Positions 50,048 through 59,968 of a stretch of 64,000 nt of DNA are shown in pieces. Below the pieces are notes generated by a model. It was not told the DNA's origin. It worked only from the letters and a program-made list of their open reading frames with translations, and ran no database searches. How positions within the stretch are numbered: the first letter of the stretch is position 1; the number at the start of each line of letters is the position of its first letter. The stretch is from NCBI RefSeq assembly GCF_002078175.1, contig NZ_MWFK01000004.1, positions 18,611-82,610 on the forward strand, written 5' to 3'. A program made the translations under genes and the position numbers. This stretch comes from Streptomyces sp. M41(2017). GTDB lineage: Bacteria; Actinomycetota; Actinomycetes; Streptomycetales; Streptomycetaceae.

Positions 50048-50499
50048 CCCGGTCCCATCCAGAGCGGGCCGGGCCGGGCCACGGCTGGGAACCCTAACCC
50101 GGGCAGCGGACGGTCGAGTTGTCAGCCGTCGGGCACCCTCACGGTGTGGGAGACAGGGAACGGGTGTGCGACGTCCTGTGCGACGACGCCGTAGGTGACC
50201 GGACACGACGTCCGGCCCTGCACCCTTGTGCCGCCGCCAACAGCGGTCAAGGCGAGCGCACGCTTGAGATCGTGTCCAGTAGTGGCGCAGGACGATGGGG
50301 CAGTGCTTGGCATGTCTGGACTGGTTCGGCGACGAAATTGAAGCTTCCCCGCACCGTCCCAGCTCGACTGTCTCTGGGACTCCAAGCACTCGCCCGCCGC
50401 TGATCGCTAGAAGGGCAGCTGGCACACCGCGTATGGCGCAATGTGCCAGGCAACAAGAGAGCCTCGCGAGACTGTGCGCCGTCCAAATGGAGGGCCTGG
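50048..50499. other. Gap after the replication-relaxation gene
   Basis: 452 bp with no convincing gene. Short frames have Pro/Arg-rich composition. No strong repeat was seen. Confidence 0.4.
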
Positions 50500-50709
50500 T
50501 CACTGGAGGACTTGGGAGATCGTCAGCACGAGGGTCGCAGCGAGGGTCAGGGTGCCGCCGCAGGCGATCGCTGCCCGGCCGATCATCTGCGAACAGCCAG
50601 CCCCGTCCCGGTGGGCCAAGAGGCCGGCCGTCCAGCCGACCATCAGCGCGATGACGACGATGTTGGCCGCGCCTAGAAGGATGACGGCCACCTTGGTCGA
50701 AGTGTTCAT
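50500..50709 (-). CDS. 69-aa two-helix membrane peptide, divergent from the NACHT gene
   Basis: GGGGA lies 7 nt before the ATG. Helix one (VAVILLGAANIVVIALMVGW) and helix two (AAIACGGTLTLAATLVLTI) flank a short loop with one Cys. It shares the intergenic operator at 50768 with the HTH-NACHT gene, suggesting co-regulation. Confidence 0.6.
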   Translation of the reverse strand: MNTSTKVAVILLGAANIVVIALMVGWTAGLLAHRDGAGCSQMIGRAAIACGGTLTLAATLVLTISQVLQ

Positions 50710-50767
50710 GAGTAGTCCCCATTTCCCGAGTGTTGGGTGCTGACAGGGTGGACACTGCTCTCGAGAA

Positions 50768-50801
50768 GGTTCGACGTGGTTCGGCTGAACCTTTCTGAAC
50801 C
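50768..50801. promoter_or_regulatory. Four half-site operator GGTTC/GGTTC/GAACC/GAACC
   Basis: GGTTC at 50768 and 50778, GAACC at 50787 and 50797. The array is symmetric as a whole, with half-sites about one helical turn apart. It lies in the 119-bp divergent region. A likely binding site for the HTH domain of the NACHT protein. Confidence 0.7.
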
Positions 50802-50828
50802 AAAAGGGACCGTGCGCTAGGGGGCGGC

Positions 50829-53234
50829 GTGGCTCAGCAGGACGGCATCGAGGCCGCCCACGACACCGCATCGGTTACCGGGCGTGACGCACTCGTGCTG
50901 CTACGTCAGACACTGGAGCGGGGGCGGGCGACTCACCAGTTGACGAAGACACAATTGGTCGCCCGGACCGGACTCGGCAAAACAACTGTGATCCAGGCAT
51001 TCAGCATGAGTGCCCCGGCTCCCAGCGCGATCACGGTTGCGAAGCTGGCCGAAAGTCTCCGGCTGAATCGGGACTGGCTCCTGGCACTGCATGCGAACAT
51101 CGCCGCGATGACGCAGCCTCCAGCAGCTGCTGTTGTCGCCACCGGACCGGCTGGAGCGACCCATCCTGACGGCACGTCACCGCGAGGCATCCGCGCCGGC
51201 ACCAGCATCGGTGACACCTGGACCGACGAGGCAGCGGCCCGAATAGCCAGCCAGGTCCTCGCCGAAGAGACAGAACATGCCTCCCGACTGCTGGGGCCCG
51301 GAGGACACCGAATAGATCTGGTGTTCCGATGCATCCCGGAGCTGGCCAACAACGCGGCTGGCGCCCAGGAGCGAGGGAACCTGAGCGATGCCCAGGCTTT
51401 CTACCTGGCGCTCCACCCCGCTCGTCTGGTTATCACCGGCGAGCCGGGTGCCGGGAAGACCCTGCTGGCCATCCACCTTCTGTTGGCACTGCTCTCGGAC
51501 CGGACCCGGCACCGGTCGGATCCGGTCCCGGTGCGATTCTCGTTGGCGAGCTGGAGCCCAGGCCTCTCGCTCAAGGCGTGGTTGGCCGAACAAGTGGCAG
51601 ACCGCTTTGCCACCGAAGGCATCAGCCGACGCCGGGCTGTTGCCCTGGTCGAACGCCGCCGGATCCTTCCGGTACTCGACGGCCTGGACGAAATGGATGC
51701 TGACGACACCCCGCTCGCCCGCAGCCGGGCCTACCAGGTCCTGGAGGAACTCAACTCCTACCAGGACACAGGGGGTAGCGCGCCGGCCGTGCTCACCTGT
51801 CGCACCGATCTCTACGAACGGCTCGCACGACGCCAGGTGCGAGTGCGGGACGCGGCCCGCGTCCGCATCGAAGCGGTGTCCGCCATCGAGGCGGTGACCT
51901 ACCTCACCGACCGCACGGCCGCCCCCCAGCGCTGGCAACCGGTGCTCAGACGCCTGGCGGGATCTGAACCGGCTCACCTTGCCGCCGTGTTGAACACCCC
52001 ATGGCGGTTGAACCTGGCTGCCACCGTCTACGAGCAGCGCGATGCCGAACTCGCATACCAACGCGACCCGGCCGATCTGCTGGCCTTCACCTCCGCTGAG
52101 GAGGCGGGTGAGCACCTGCTCGGGCTCTACCTTCCCGCAGCATCAGCCCTGCACCCCACCGCTCCCGACCGCTACTCCGTAGAGGCCGTCCGCAGATGGC
52201 TCGGCGTCCTAGCCCAGGGGCTGCCGAAGGCCAGGACGGACCTCTACCTGCACGAGCTCTGGCAACTCATGCCCCGACGGGTGCGGATCGCCGAGCTGCT
52301 CTTGGTCTTGCTGTGGGCCGCACTCCTGCGCGGGTGGGGACAGCTTGCGAAGCCTGAGGCGAGCGAGGTTTGGACGATCTACACCGTCGTGCTCATTGTG
52401 CCGTTCGGGCTACGTGCCTGGACACGCCGAGTCGTGCCACGCGCCGCGCAGATCGGCCGACTGGGCACCCTGGTCGGGCTGCGGCTGATAGGGCGGCGCA
52501 TCGTCGGAGCAGGCGCCTCGGGCTTCCTGATCGGCTTCCTCGCCGCAGCCGCCCTGACTTTGGTCTCGGGCGTCATCGACCTGGTGACGCTCTCCCTCGA
52601 CGTGGGAAAACAGCTGTTCCTCCTGGTGAGTTGCACCCTTGTCTTCACCGGCCTTAGCCTCCCCGCCGGAATCATTTTTGGGATACTGAGTGCTCTGACA
52701 GGTCCCATCACCAGGGAGCCGACGTCCACGACGCCGTCCGACTCTGGCCGGTTGGTCTGGGCGGAGAAGTGGCGCAGGCTGACCTACGGCCGTTCGATAG
52801 GAACCATCGTCGAGCCCCGCGCAGACCCGCACCACGCGATCCGTCACGACCTTGTGGTCGGCTTCGGCTTAATCCCCCTGATGCTCCTTCCCGGCGGACT
52901 GGTGCTCACCCAGGTGGTCCAGATCAGCCTCGACTCCTGGACCCTCACGTTCGGAGATGTCGCCGTATTTCTCGTCCTCGGCCTCCTGGTCGGCTTGTAC
53001 TTCCTGACCGGGGCGGGTCGACGCTATCTGGTGTTCCTGCTCTGCGCTCGCGGACAGCTTCCATGGCGGCTCGGCCGTTTCCTGCGCTGGGCCTACGGAG
53101 CGGGCCTGCTTCGAGTGTCGGGATCGGCCTACCAGTTCCGCCACCGGGAACTTCAGGAGTGGCTCGGAGCGCATGATCCGCGAAATCCCGACAGCACCGC
53201 GACCGCCCCGGCCAGCCCCGGGGCTACATCGTGA
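50829..53234 (+). CDS. HTH-NACHT NTPase with membrane C-terminus
   Basis: 801 aa from GTG. An HTH-like domain (about 25-90, LVARTGLGKTTVIQAF, AKLAESLRLNRDWL) is followed by a NACHT NTPase: Walker A GEPGAGKT (204-211), Walker B PVLDGLDEMD (281-290), sensor CRTDLYERL, and the winged-helix end NTPWRLNLAA. The C-terminal part (about 490-780) contains roughly seven membrane helices and ends HRELQEWLGAHDP. Bacterial NACHT proteins include antiphage defence proteins; membrane effectors are a known type. An in-frame TTA at 52869-52871 suggests bldA control. Defence function is inference. Confidence 0.82.
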   Translation: MAQQDGIEAAHDTASVTGRDALVLLRQTLERGRATHQLTKTQLVARTGLGKTTVIQAFSMSAPAPSAITVAKLAESLRLNRDWLLALHANIAAMTQPPAAAVVATGPAGATHPDGTSPRGIRAGTSIGDTWTDEAAARIASQVLAEETEHASRLLGPGGHRIDLVFRCIPELANNAAGAQERGNLSDAQAFYLALHPARLVITGEPGAGKTLLAIHLLLALLSDRTRHRSDPVPVRFSLASWSPGLSLKAWLAEQVADRFATEGISRRRAVALVERRRILPVLDGLDEMDADDTPLARSRAYQVLEELNSYQDTGGSAPAVLTCRTDLYERLARRQVRVRDAARVRIEAVSAIEAVTYLTDRTAAPQRWQPVLRRLAGSEPAHLAAVLNTPWRLNLAATVYEQRDAELAYQRDPADLLAFTSAEEAGEHLLGLYLPAASALHPTAPDRYSVEAVRRWLGVLAQGLPKARTDLYLHELWQLMPRRVRIAELLLVLLWAALLRGWGQLAKPEASEVWTIYTVVLIVPFGLRAWTRRVVPRAAQIGRLGTLVGLRLIGRRIVGAGASGFLIGFLAAAALTLVSGVIDLVTLSLDVGKQLFLLVSCTLVFTGLSLPAGIIFGILSALTGPITREPTSTTPSDSGRLVWAEKWRRLTYGRSIGTIVEPRADPHHAIRHDLVVGFGLIPLMLLPGGLVLTQVVQISLDSWTLTFGDVAVFLVLGLLVGLYFLTGAGRRYLVFLLCARGQLPWRLGRFLRWAYGAGLLRVSGSAYQFRHRELQEWLGAHDPRNPDSTATAPASPGATS

Positions 53235-54474
53235 CTGGCTAATCGCTAGCGACCAGATGCGCCTTGGTGCTGCCCTTGGCTGCCCCGCTCCCGCAGCCGG
53301 ACACGCCACCGCTTCCCCAGTCCCCGGCGCGGGTGGCTGCCCCGTCCGGACAGGAGCCGGCTGCCCTGATGCGGTGGCTGCGCGCGTAGGGCGCGAGCTC
53401 CGGGCAGCTCGGTGCCCAGCGTTTTGTCGTCTCAATCGAGCTGCCGGGGTGTGCCGGGGCGGCAGTTGCTCCTACTCGGTGTCGGTATCTGTATCGGCCG
53501 GAGGCGGAGTGCGGTCTCGCCGCAGGTAGCGGACGGTCCAGGCGGTCCACGCCGGCGAGTAGGGCGGACAGCGCGATGGCTTGCTCAACGACGGGCCTTC
53601 GAGCCCTGGCACACCGCGGTGAAGTCAGTGCCGATCCGGCGTTCGCCGCGGCCCGGGGAAGGGCTGAGGGCCCGCTCCCGGTGGTGCACGCACGGGAGGG
53701 GCCCTCAACGACTGCGCGGCGGGCCGGGGGAAGTAGCCTGCGCGCTGTCCTGTCCAACGACGGAACAGGCAGCCGGATACGGCGGTCCTCATCGGCGCTG
53801 GTCGCCGTCGTTGTCGCTGTGCGAATCACGCCCGTTCTTCGTTCCTGGGAAGGCGTGAAGGATGCCTGCGTCGCTGTCGCGGATGAGCAGCCGACGGCCG
53901 GCCCAGTCGACGACCCTCCTCCCAGGCCGTCGTCACGCACTGCCGCAGAACGATGCGCCGCCGCGCTGACCCGACGCGGCTATTACCGCGGCGATCGCCG
54001 CGGCCGCCTTTGCCGCCGACCACCGGTCGTACCGTCAGGCGGTGGTCACGAGGGGTCTCTCACGCGGCTCGGCGATCACGATGAGGATGAGCGCTGCAGG
54101 AACGCCGCGTGGAAAGAGCTGCTGCGCAGCTCCGCTGGACGTCTTCTCGCCGGGGCGCTGTTACTCACTTACGGGTGACGGGTGAGCTTTCCGCCGCGGC
54201 GCAAGGCCTACGGCCAGAGGCGGTGCCCAGTCCTCCCAAGGGTTGGACCCTTCTCGGATGGCCCGGTCAATCCTTCATGACATAGATGGACATTGCAGGC
54301 GAGTGTCACGGCGGTGTGAGCAACCAGCAACGCCTCCTGCGCCGCGTTCACATCACGCCGCCACGGCGGGCAGGGTGTGAATGCGCGGCCAAGCCGGCCG
54401 TCACCCGCACACCGCACAACCCGGCCGCCACCAGGGCGTGTTGGGGTTGGGCCGCACGAATGCAGGGGGAACCT
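53235..54474. other. Low-information gap
   Basis: 1.24 kb without a convincing gene. Long frames on both strands are Arg/Ser/Ala/Pro-rich and mirror each other. A hairpin is present at 53665-53707. Possibly decayed genes. Confidence 0.4.
53665..53707. terminator. Long imperfect hairpin
   Basis: TGAGGGCCC and CTCCCG pair with CGGGAG and GGGCCCTCA around a 12-nt loop, with one bulged G (53674). Likely terminator for a degraded transcription unit. Confidence 0.6.
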
Positions 54475-54945
54475 GTGACCGTATCCACGACTGCTCGCCG
54501 TCTGACCGCCGCCGCCATGACCACCGCGGCCGTCACTGCGGCGATCGCCGTGCCCGCCTCCGCCGCGGACCATCGTCCGCACCGCGACCGGGTGGAGATC
54601 AGCGGCGTCCAGTACGACTCCCCGGGCTGGGACAACCGCTCCAACCGCTCCCTGAACAGTGAGTGGGTGGAGATCACCAACTACTCCCGCCACGGCGTGA
54701 ACCTGGACGGCTGGACCCTCTCCGACGAGGACGGCCGCACCTACACCTTCGACCACTACCGTCTGGGCGGCCGGGCCACCGTCCGCGTCCACACCGGCAC
54801 CGGCCTGGACACCCGCCGCGATGTCTACCAGGACCGCCGTAACTACGTGTGGGACAACGACTCCGACACCGCGACCCTGCGCAACGACCACCGGCGTCTG
54901 GTCGACGAGGCTTCCTGGGGTCACCGCGGCCACCACCACCGCTGA
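54475..54945 (+). CDS. Secreted lamin-tail-domain protein
   Basis: 156 aa; GGGGA 6 nt before the GTG. A signal peptide (RRLTAAAMTTAAVTAAIAVP, cleavage after ASA) is followed by a lamin-tail beta sandwich: VEISGVQYDSPGWDNRSN, LNSEWVEITNYSRHGVNLDG, WTLSDEDGRTYTF, and DTATLRNDHRRLVDEASW. Secreted lamin-tail proteins in bacteria often accompany nucleases. The C-terminus is His-rich (HRGHHHR). Confidence 0.82.
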   Translation: MTVSTTARRLTAAAMTTAAVTAAIAVPASAADHRPHRDRVEISGVQYDSPGWDNRSNRSLNSEWVEITNYSRHGVNLDGWTLSDEDGRTYTFDHYRLGGRATVRVHTGTGLDTRRDVYQDRRNYVWDNDSDTATLRNDHRRLVDEASWGHRGHHHR

Positions 54946-55188
54946 CCCCACCTGAGCTGGGTGCCTCCGCCACGGATCCCGGAGGCATCCAGCGCTGAAC
55001 GGACCAGGCGGGGCGGGCCGGCCGTGTGCCGGTCCGCCCCGCCGCAGTCTCTGCCTCCGTGGTGGGGGAGAGGGGTGGAGGCGGCGTGGAGGGGTTGAAA
55101 CGTCCGGTCGACGCGCGTAGCGCGGCGGGCGCGGGCTGCGGTTACCTCAAGGGCGCATCTCCAACCCCCCACATCTTTTGGAGAGTTC

Positions 55189-55824
55189 ATGTTCCGTCGC
55201 GCCGTATTCGGCCTGCCCACCGCCTCGCTCGTCATCCTCGGCGTGTTCGCGGGACAGGCTCTGGCCGAGCCGCCCGCCCCGCCGTCGACCACCACGGCGC
55301 GCACCGAGCTCGCAGCCCTAACGGTCGCCGCACCGCATTCGATGGACGGCTACGCCCGCGACAAGTTCGACATCTGGGCCTCCCAGCCCGATGGCTGCAC
55401 CACCCGCCAGGACCTCCTCGCCCGTGACGGCAAGGATGTGCAGGGCCAGGCCGGCAGTTGCCAGCCAGCCAGCGGGTCCTGGTACTCGGCCTACGACGAC
55501 AAAACCGTCACCGTTGTCGCTGATGCGACTATCGACCACATGGTCCCGCTCGCGGAAGCCTGGCGCTCGGGGGCTGACATGTGGACTGCCGATCAGCGCA
55601 AAGCGTTCGGTAACGACCTCACGGACCCGCAGCTGCTGATCGCCTCGGAGTCCTCCAACTCCTCGAAGTCCGACAGCGGTCCCGCTGACTGGAAGCCCGC
55701 GAACCACGCCTTCTGGTGTACCTACGGCAAGGACTACATCCACATCAAGGCGGTCTTCAAACTCACCACCACCGACGATGAGAAGACAGCCCTGTCCTCC
55801 ATGGTCGACACCTGTACCGACTGA
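55189..55824 (+). CDS. Secreted HNH-type nuclease
   Basis: 211 aa; GGAGAG 4 nt before the ATG. A signal peptide (VFGLPTASLVILGVFAGQAL, ALA cleavage) precedes a GmrSD/DUF1524-type HNH domain: CTTRQDLLARDG, the catalytic DHMVPLAEAW, DPQLLIAS and NHAFWCTYGKDYI. Extracellular nucleases of this type are common in Streptomyces. It follows the lamin-tail gene on the same strand after 243 bp. Confidence 0.87.
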   Translation: MFRRAVFGLPTASLVILGVFAGQALAEPPAPPSTTTARTELAALTVAAPHSMDGYARDKFDIWASQPDGCTTRQDLLARDGKDVQGQAGSCQPASGSWYSAYDDKTVTVVADATIDHMVPLAEAWRSGADMWTADQRKAFGNDLTDPQLLIASESSNSSKSDSGPADWKPANHAFWCTYGKDYIHIKAVFKLTTTDDEKTALSSMVDTCTD

Positions 55825-56041
55825 TACCTACCCTCACCAGAAGTGGTCCACGGGCGGCAGACAGACCCGTGTCAGCGGCGTCGCACACGACGGTTTCGGG
55901 CCCGATGACGTCACGACCGGAGCACGATCCGAATCGACGACGCGGCGGCCGCGCTTGCGGATTCCAGAAGTCGCTGCCAACCGCTTCGATTTGGACCAAG
56001 GTGGCACCTGGGTGCCAGGTTTCGGGGGACGGAGTACAGAC

Positions 56042-56770
56042 ATGGGTTTGCACGCGCAAGTGACGGGATTGTGGAACTTCGCCGAAATGGCGGAGCGCGT
56101 TCTGGAGGGGATGGGGCTCGGGAGTGCCCAGATCAAGGCCGCCGATCTGCAAGGCCTGGAGGCGACGCTCGACCGCGTCAACGACGCTATCGAGCACGTT
56201 GATCAGCTTCCCCGAATGACATTCAAGACGTGGGTCGTCTCCGCGGAAGAGGGCGTCAGCCTGTTGCCAGTCCTGCTCCAGCGCAAGAGGCTCATCGTCG
56301 ACCGACTCAATGAACTGCGCAGCGAGCAGAAGATCTCGGGTCTGCGCGAGCTCATCGACCGGCTGCCGCAGGGCGATGAACGACAGGCGCTCGTCGACCA
56401 GCTGGACGAGCTGGAGCGGCAGTCCGTCGAGTCCGAGGCTGCGGTGCGGGCCGTGGCCTCGGAGGAGAGCGCACTGCAGTTCCAGCGCGAGCGCGATCTG
56501 GCACTCCTGAAGATCCAGTTGTCGGAACGCCGGTGGTCCTACCGCTCGAAGCTGCTGGCCCGTGACGCGATCGCGCCGATGATCGGCGCGATCCTCCTCG
56601 TCGGGCTGGCCGTAACGCTGGTGGTGGCGATGTTTCTGGGCACGACCGTCTCCGAGCTGATCAGTAACAGCTTCCTGATCGTCCTGGGCTACTTTTTCGG
56701 CCAGACGACTGAGCGCCGGAGCCAGCCGGAGAGCGCGGGCGGTCCGAGTGGGCAGGATGTCAGGATTTAA
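56042..56770 (+). CDS. 242-aa coiled-coil protein with C-terminal membrane helices
   Basis: ATG at 56042. Helical N-terminal part (IKAADLQGLEATLDRVNDAI), a central coiled coil (EQKISGLRELIDRLPQG, LDELERQSVESEAAVRAV), then two membrane helices (MIGAILLVGLAVTLVVAMFL, NSFLIVLGYFFGQ). No family recognised. The layout suggests a membrane-anchored structural or sensor protein. Confidence 0.6.
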   Translation: MGLHAQVTGLWNFAEMAERVLEGMGLGSAQIKAADLQGLEATLDRVNDAIEHVDQLPRMTFKTWVVSAEEGVSLLPVLLQRKRLIVDRLNELRSEQKISGLRELIDRLPQGDERQALVDQLDELERQSVESEAAVRAVASEESALQFQRERDLALLKIQLSERRWSYRSKLLARDAIAPMIGAILLVGLAVTLVVAMFLGTTVSELISNSFLIVLGYFFGQTTERRSQPESAGGPSGQDVRI

Positions 56771-57174
56771 CTGTCGCCCTGTCCGGATCCCGCGATCGTG
56801 GATCCGACACCGCGTGCTCCCATCTCCCGCATGCGGGCCATCACCCGCCCCAGGTGCTGGTCACCTCTTCGGTGATTCCCGCAGGCGAGGCGGGAAGGAG
56901 CGGGTCTGTGGAGGACGGCGAGCGGGAGAGGTGGACGACGTAGGAGTTCGGGCCTTGTCACACCGGTGCGGTCGGTGTGGTCCTCGACGACGGGATGGTG
57001 CTGCGGCCGGTCTGCTTCGACGCCAGTTCGGATGGCGGCCGCCAGGCGGAGAGCGCACCGAACCCGCCGCGCCAGAGCCAGGCGGCACAACGAACGACAG
57101 TTCAAGGCTCATGCGGCACTCGTGGTGGGGCGCAGTAGGACTCCCAATCGAGCCGAGCCCTCGAAGACCTCACC
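56771..57174. other. Gap with possible gene relics
   Basis: 404 bp. One + frame reads FGPCHTGAVGVVLDDGMVL and looks protein-like but is preceded by a stop and has no start. Possibly a relic; not annotated as a gene. Confidence 0.35.
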
Positions 57175-57177
57175 GTG

Positions 57178-57462
57178 ATGCTCCTAACCATCGCCGAACG
57201 CTACGCAGAGGGCCGAATCGATGATCTCCTCGACGCAGACCAACTCCAGGGCGCGACACCGGCCGTACCGAGAGAGCGCACGCGAGCGATCGGGATAGGA
57301 CTCACTGTCGTAATGATCATGATTGGTGCAGCCGTCCTCGGAATGCCCGACGCTGCCCTCGTCCCCCTGCTGCCACTGGTGGTCGTGTTCATCGCAGTCG
57401 TCTTCAACCGCGGACGGATGCCCGCCACGGGCCAGTTCACCGATCTGATCATCCCTCGGTAA
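57178..57462 (+). CDS. 94-aa membrane protein, possibly truncated
   Basis: MLLTIAERYAEGRIDDLLDA, then two hydrophobic helices (IGIGLTVVMIMIGAAVLG and ALVPLLPLVVVFIAVVF). Protein-like sequence continues upstream of the start (SSRALEDLTV) to a stop at about 57139, and there is no good ribosome binding site. It may be the tail of a disrupted gene. Confidence 0.45.
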   Translation: MLLTIAERYAEGRIDDLLDADQLQGATPAVPRERTRAIGIGLTVVMIMIGAAVLGMPDAALVPLLPLVVVFIAVVFNRGRMPATGQFTDLIIPR

Positions 57463-57789
57463 GGCAGATGCCCCCGTAGACCAGCACTCCATTCCGAAAA
57501 TGTGAGACAGAAGAGTTGATCTACGTTGCCGCTGACCCTTCAGAGGATCAATGAAGGTCGGGATCGGACCTCAACCGATGCGCGAGCGGAGCACGGCGGC
57601 AGCGCTCTGTCTGAGCGCGTCTCCCACATCGCGCTCGTGGTCACTCTGGCCTCAGCCGACGTGGACTGATCGCACCCGGCGCCCACCGGCCGCACGAGCC
57701 GCACTGTCTGTTCTCGTGTGCCAGCTAGAGCCCTCGCTTCTCCCCTCTGCGATGTGTACCGCGTTGGCAGAAGCCGATACGGTCACCGC
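57463..57789. other. Gap upstream of the GHKL ATPase-nuclease gene
   Basis: 327 bp without a convincing gene. It should contain the promoter for the gene at 57790. Confidence 0.4.
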
Positions 57790-59856
57790 ATGTCAGGGGA
57801 ACACGACGCACAGCGCCCGTCCAGTGCAGCGGTAGCGATGGAGGCCGCTATCGCCGCCCTACCGCAACAGGCGAGTTCGCGCACGACGGAATTCATGCTG
57901 TCCGTGGGTGAGGCGAAGATCCTCCAGTTCAAGAAGAAACAACAGATTGCCGCCGTGGCGGAGCTAGTGTGGAACGCCCTCGACGCGAATGCCACGAAGG
58001 TCGACATCCGGTTCCAGCGCTCCGCTCTGGGCGCCATCACGGAGATCGTGGTGACCGACAACGGCCACGGCATGACGCCGGATCGCGCTCATGAGTCCTT
58101 CTACCGCTACGGCGAGACGTGGAAGGCCGGCAAGACGCACACCCAGGACAACACCCGCATCCTGCATGGCAGGAACGGCGAAGGACGGCTCTTCGCCTTT
58201 GCTCTTGGAGATCAGCTCACCTGGGACTCCGCAGCCCTGGTAGACGACACCCTGGTCGGCGTCCGTGCCAGCGGAGACGCTGACCACGCCACCATCTGGC
58301 AGGTCGTAGAGACGGAACCCGACCGAGAAGAGCCGGGAACAACAGTCCGGATTAGGGTTCCCGAAGAGAAGTCCCTGCGCTACCTCGAACATGACGACGC
58401 AGTACCCAATCTCACCGCGAAGCTCGCGTTCTACCTGCGTGCCTACCCCGACGTCACCGTCACGTACGAGGGCAGGCGTCTGGACCCGGCCGACATCATC
58501 GTGGGCGAGCCTGTCGACCTCCCGCTGGCCTTGCCGGAAGAGGACAGTGACGACGGCCCATCGGCGGTTGTGACCGTCGTGGAGTGGAACCGACGGATGA
58601 GCGATCGCAAGATGCTCATCTGCAACGCCGACGGCATCGCCCTGTACGAGGAGGGCAAGGACTGGTCAGACAGCATCGTCAGTTTCACCCCCTACCTGCG
58701 GTCCGACCGGTTTAACAACCTCACCGTGGACGACCTCCACATGATGCCCATGACCCACGCTGCGCTCCTGGACGCCGCAGCAAAGGCTGTCCGGGAGTAT
58801 CTGGCTCTGCGAGGCGCTCAGATCTCGGCAGCGGTCGTCCGCCAGCTGAAGGACGAGGGCATCTACCCGTACCAGGAGGGGCCGACGACTGGGACGAAGA
58901 CGATCGAGCGGCAGACCTTCGACGTCGTAGTGACAGTGGCCCGCGAAGCTCTCCCAAGCAGGGGCATGGCCCGCAGGCTCTCTGTAGATCTCATTCGCAC
59001 GGCACTTGAGTCCAACCCCGGCGATCTTCACGACATCCTGGAGAAGGTCCTGGCCCTCAGCCTGGACGACCGTCGGCACCTGAAGAATCTCCTGCACAGC
59101 ACCGACCTTGCCCACGTCATCAGCGCCGCCACCGAGGTGACCAACCGCCTTGACGTCATCGGCGGACTCCGCAAGATCCTCGCCGACGACGCGCTGCGGC
59201 GTGAATTCCGTGAGGTCGACCAGCTTCACCCGATGATCGCCCAGAACCTGTGGATGTTCGGCGATGACTGGGCTTGGGCACGCACCGAGGTCGGGCTCAC
59301 CAACGTTCTTCAAGCTCACCTGGACGAACTTGGCGAGGACGTCGTCCTGGAGAATCAACTGGTGGCCACGCAGCCGGATGGCCGCCGCGGCCGGGTGGAC
59401 ATCCTGATGTTCCGTAGCCGACGCGACGAAGACTCCACCGAGCGTCTCGTGATCGAGCTCAAGCGCCCTACCGTCAAGGTCGGCAAGAAGGAACTCGACC
59501 AGATCAAGGGCTACGCCCGCGCGATCGTGGACAACCCGCAGTACCGGGGGGTGGAAGGCTGCAAGTGGCGGTTTTACCTCATCACCTATGACTACTCGGA
59601 GAAGGTCCTTCGGGACATCCGGCAGAAGGACAAGCCAGCGGGGCTGCTCGACGATCAGGACGAGTACGAGGTCTGGGTCAAGAGCTGGGCCGAGATCTTC
59701 GATACAGCCGAGAAGAAGCTGCTGTTCTTCCAGCGGCAGCTGAATTACGAGGCCACAGACGCACGGGTCACCCAACACCTGCGCGAGAGCTACTCACGTT
59801 TCATCCCAGACGGCCTCGCCGAAGACCAGGACATCGCGGTGCACTCAGCAAGCTGA
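57790..59856 (+). CDS. GHKL ATPase fused to a restriction-nuclease-like domain
   Basis: 688 aa from ATG 57790. The ATPase has the N-box AELVWNALDANAT (58-70), G1 VTDNGHGM (88-95) and G2 HGRNGEGRLFAF, as in Hsp90/MutL/MORC-type ATPases. A transducer-like middle region follows. At the C-terminus, LHPMIAQNLWMFGDDWAW and the PD-(D/E)xK pattern GRVDILMF (about 533) ... LVIELKRPTV (about 555) predict a nuclease, followed by a helical end. Such ATPase-nuclease fusions are suspected bacterial conflict proteins. A YaaC-like gene follows 112 bp downstream. Confidence 0.78.
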   Translation: MSGEHDAQRPSSAAVAMEAAIAALPQQASSRTTEFMLSVGEAKILQFKKKQQIAAVAELVWNALDANATKVDIRFQRSALGAITEIVVTDNGHGMTPDRAHESFYRYGETWKAGKTHTQDNTRILHGRNGEGRLFAFALGDQLTWDSAALVDDTLVGVRASGDADHATIWQVVETEPDREEPGTTVRIRVPEEKSLRYLEHDDAVPNLTAKLAFYLRAYPDVTVTYEGRRLDPADIIVGEPVDLPLALPEEDSDDGPSAVVTVVEWNRRMSDRKMLICNADGIALYEEGKDWSDSIVSFTPYLRSDRFNNLTVDDLHMMPMTHAALLDAAAKAVREYLALRGAQISAAVVRQLKDEGIYPYQEGPTTGTKTIERQTFDVVVTVAREALPSRGMARRLSVDLIRTALESNPGDLHDILEKVLALSLDDRRHLKNLLHSTDLAHVISAATEVTNRLDVIGGLRKILADDALRREFREVDQLHPMIAQNLWMFGDDWAWARTEVGLTNVLQAHLDELGEDVVLENQLVATQPDGRRGRVDILMFRSRRDEDSTERLVIELKRPTVKVGKKELDQIKGYARAIVDNPQYRGVEGCKWRFYLITYDYSEKVLRDIRQKDKPAGLLDDQDEYEVWVKSWAEIFDTAEKKLLFFQRQLNYEATDARVTQHLRESYSRFIPDGLAEDQDIAVHSAS

Positions 59857-59968
59857 CCCAACGACAGCAGGCCGATCAGGCACACCCATCCAGCCCCATC
59901 CGCTGCCTAGTCACGCAAGCTAGAAATCTGCGGCGCGGGCTACTCGCAGCCGGGTAGCGTCCCTGGTC

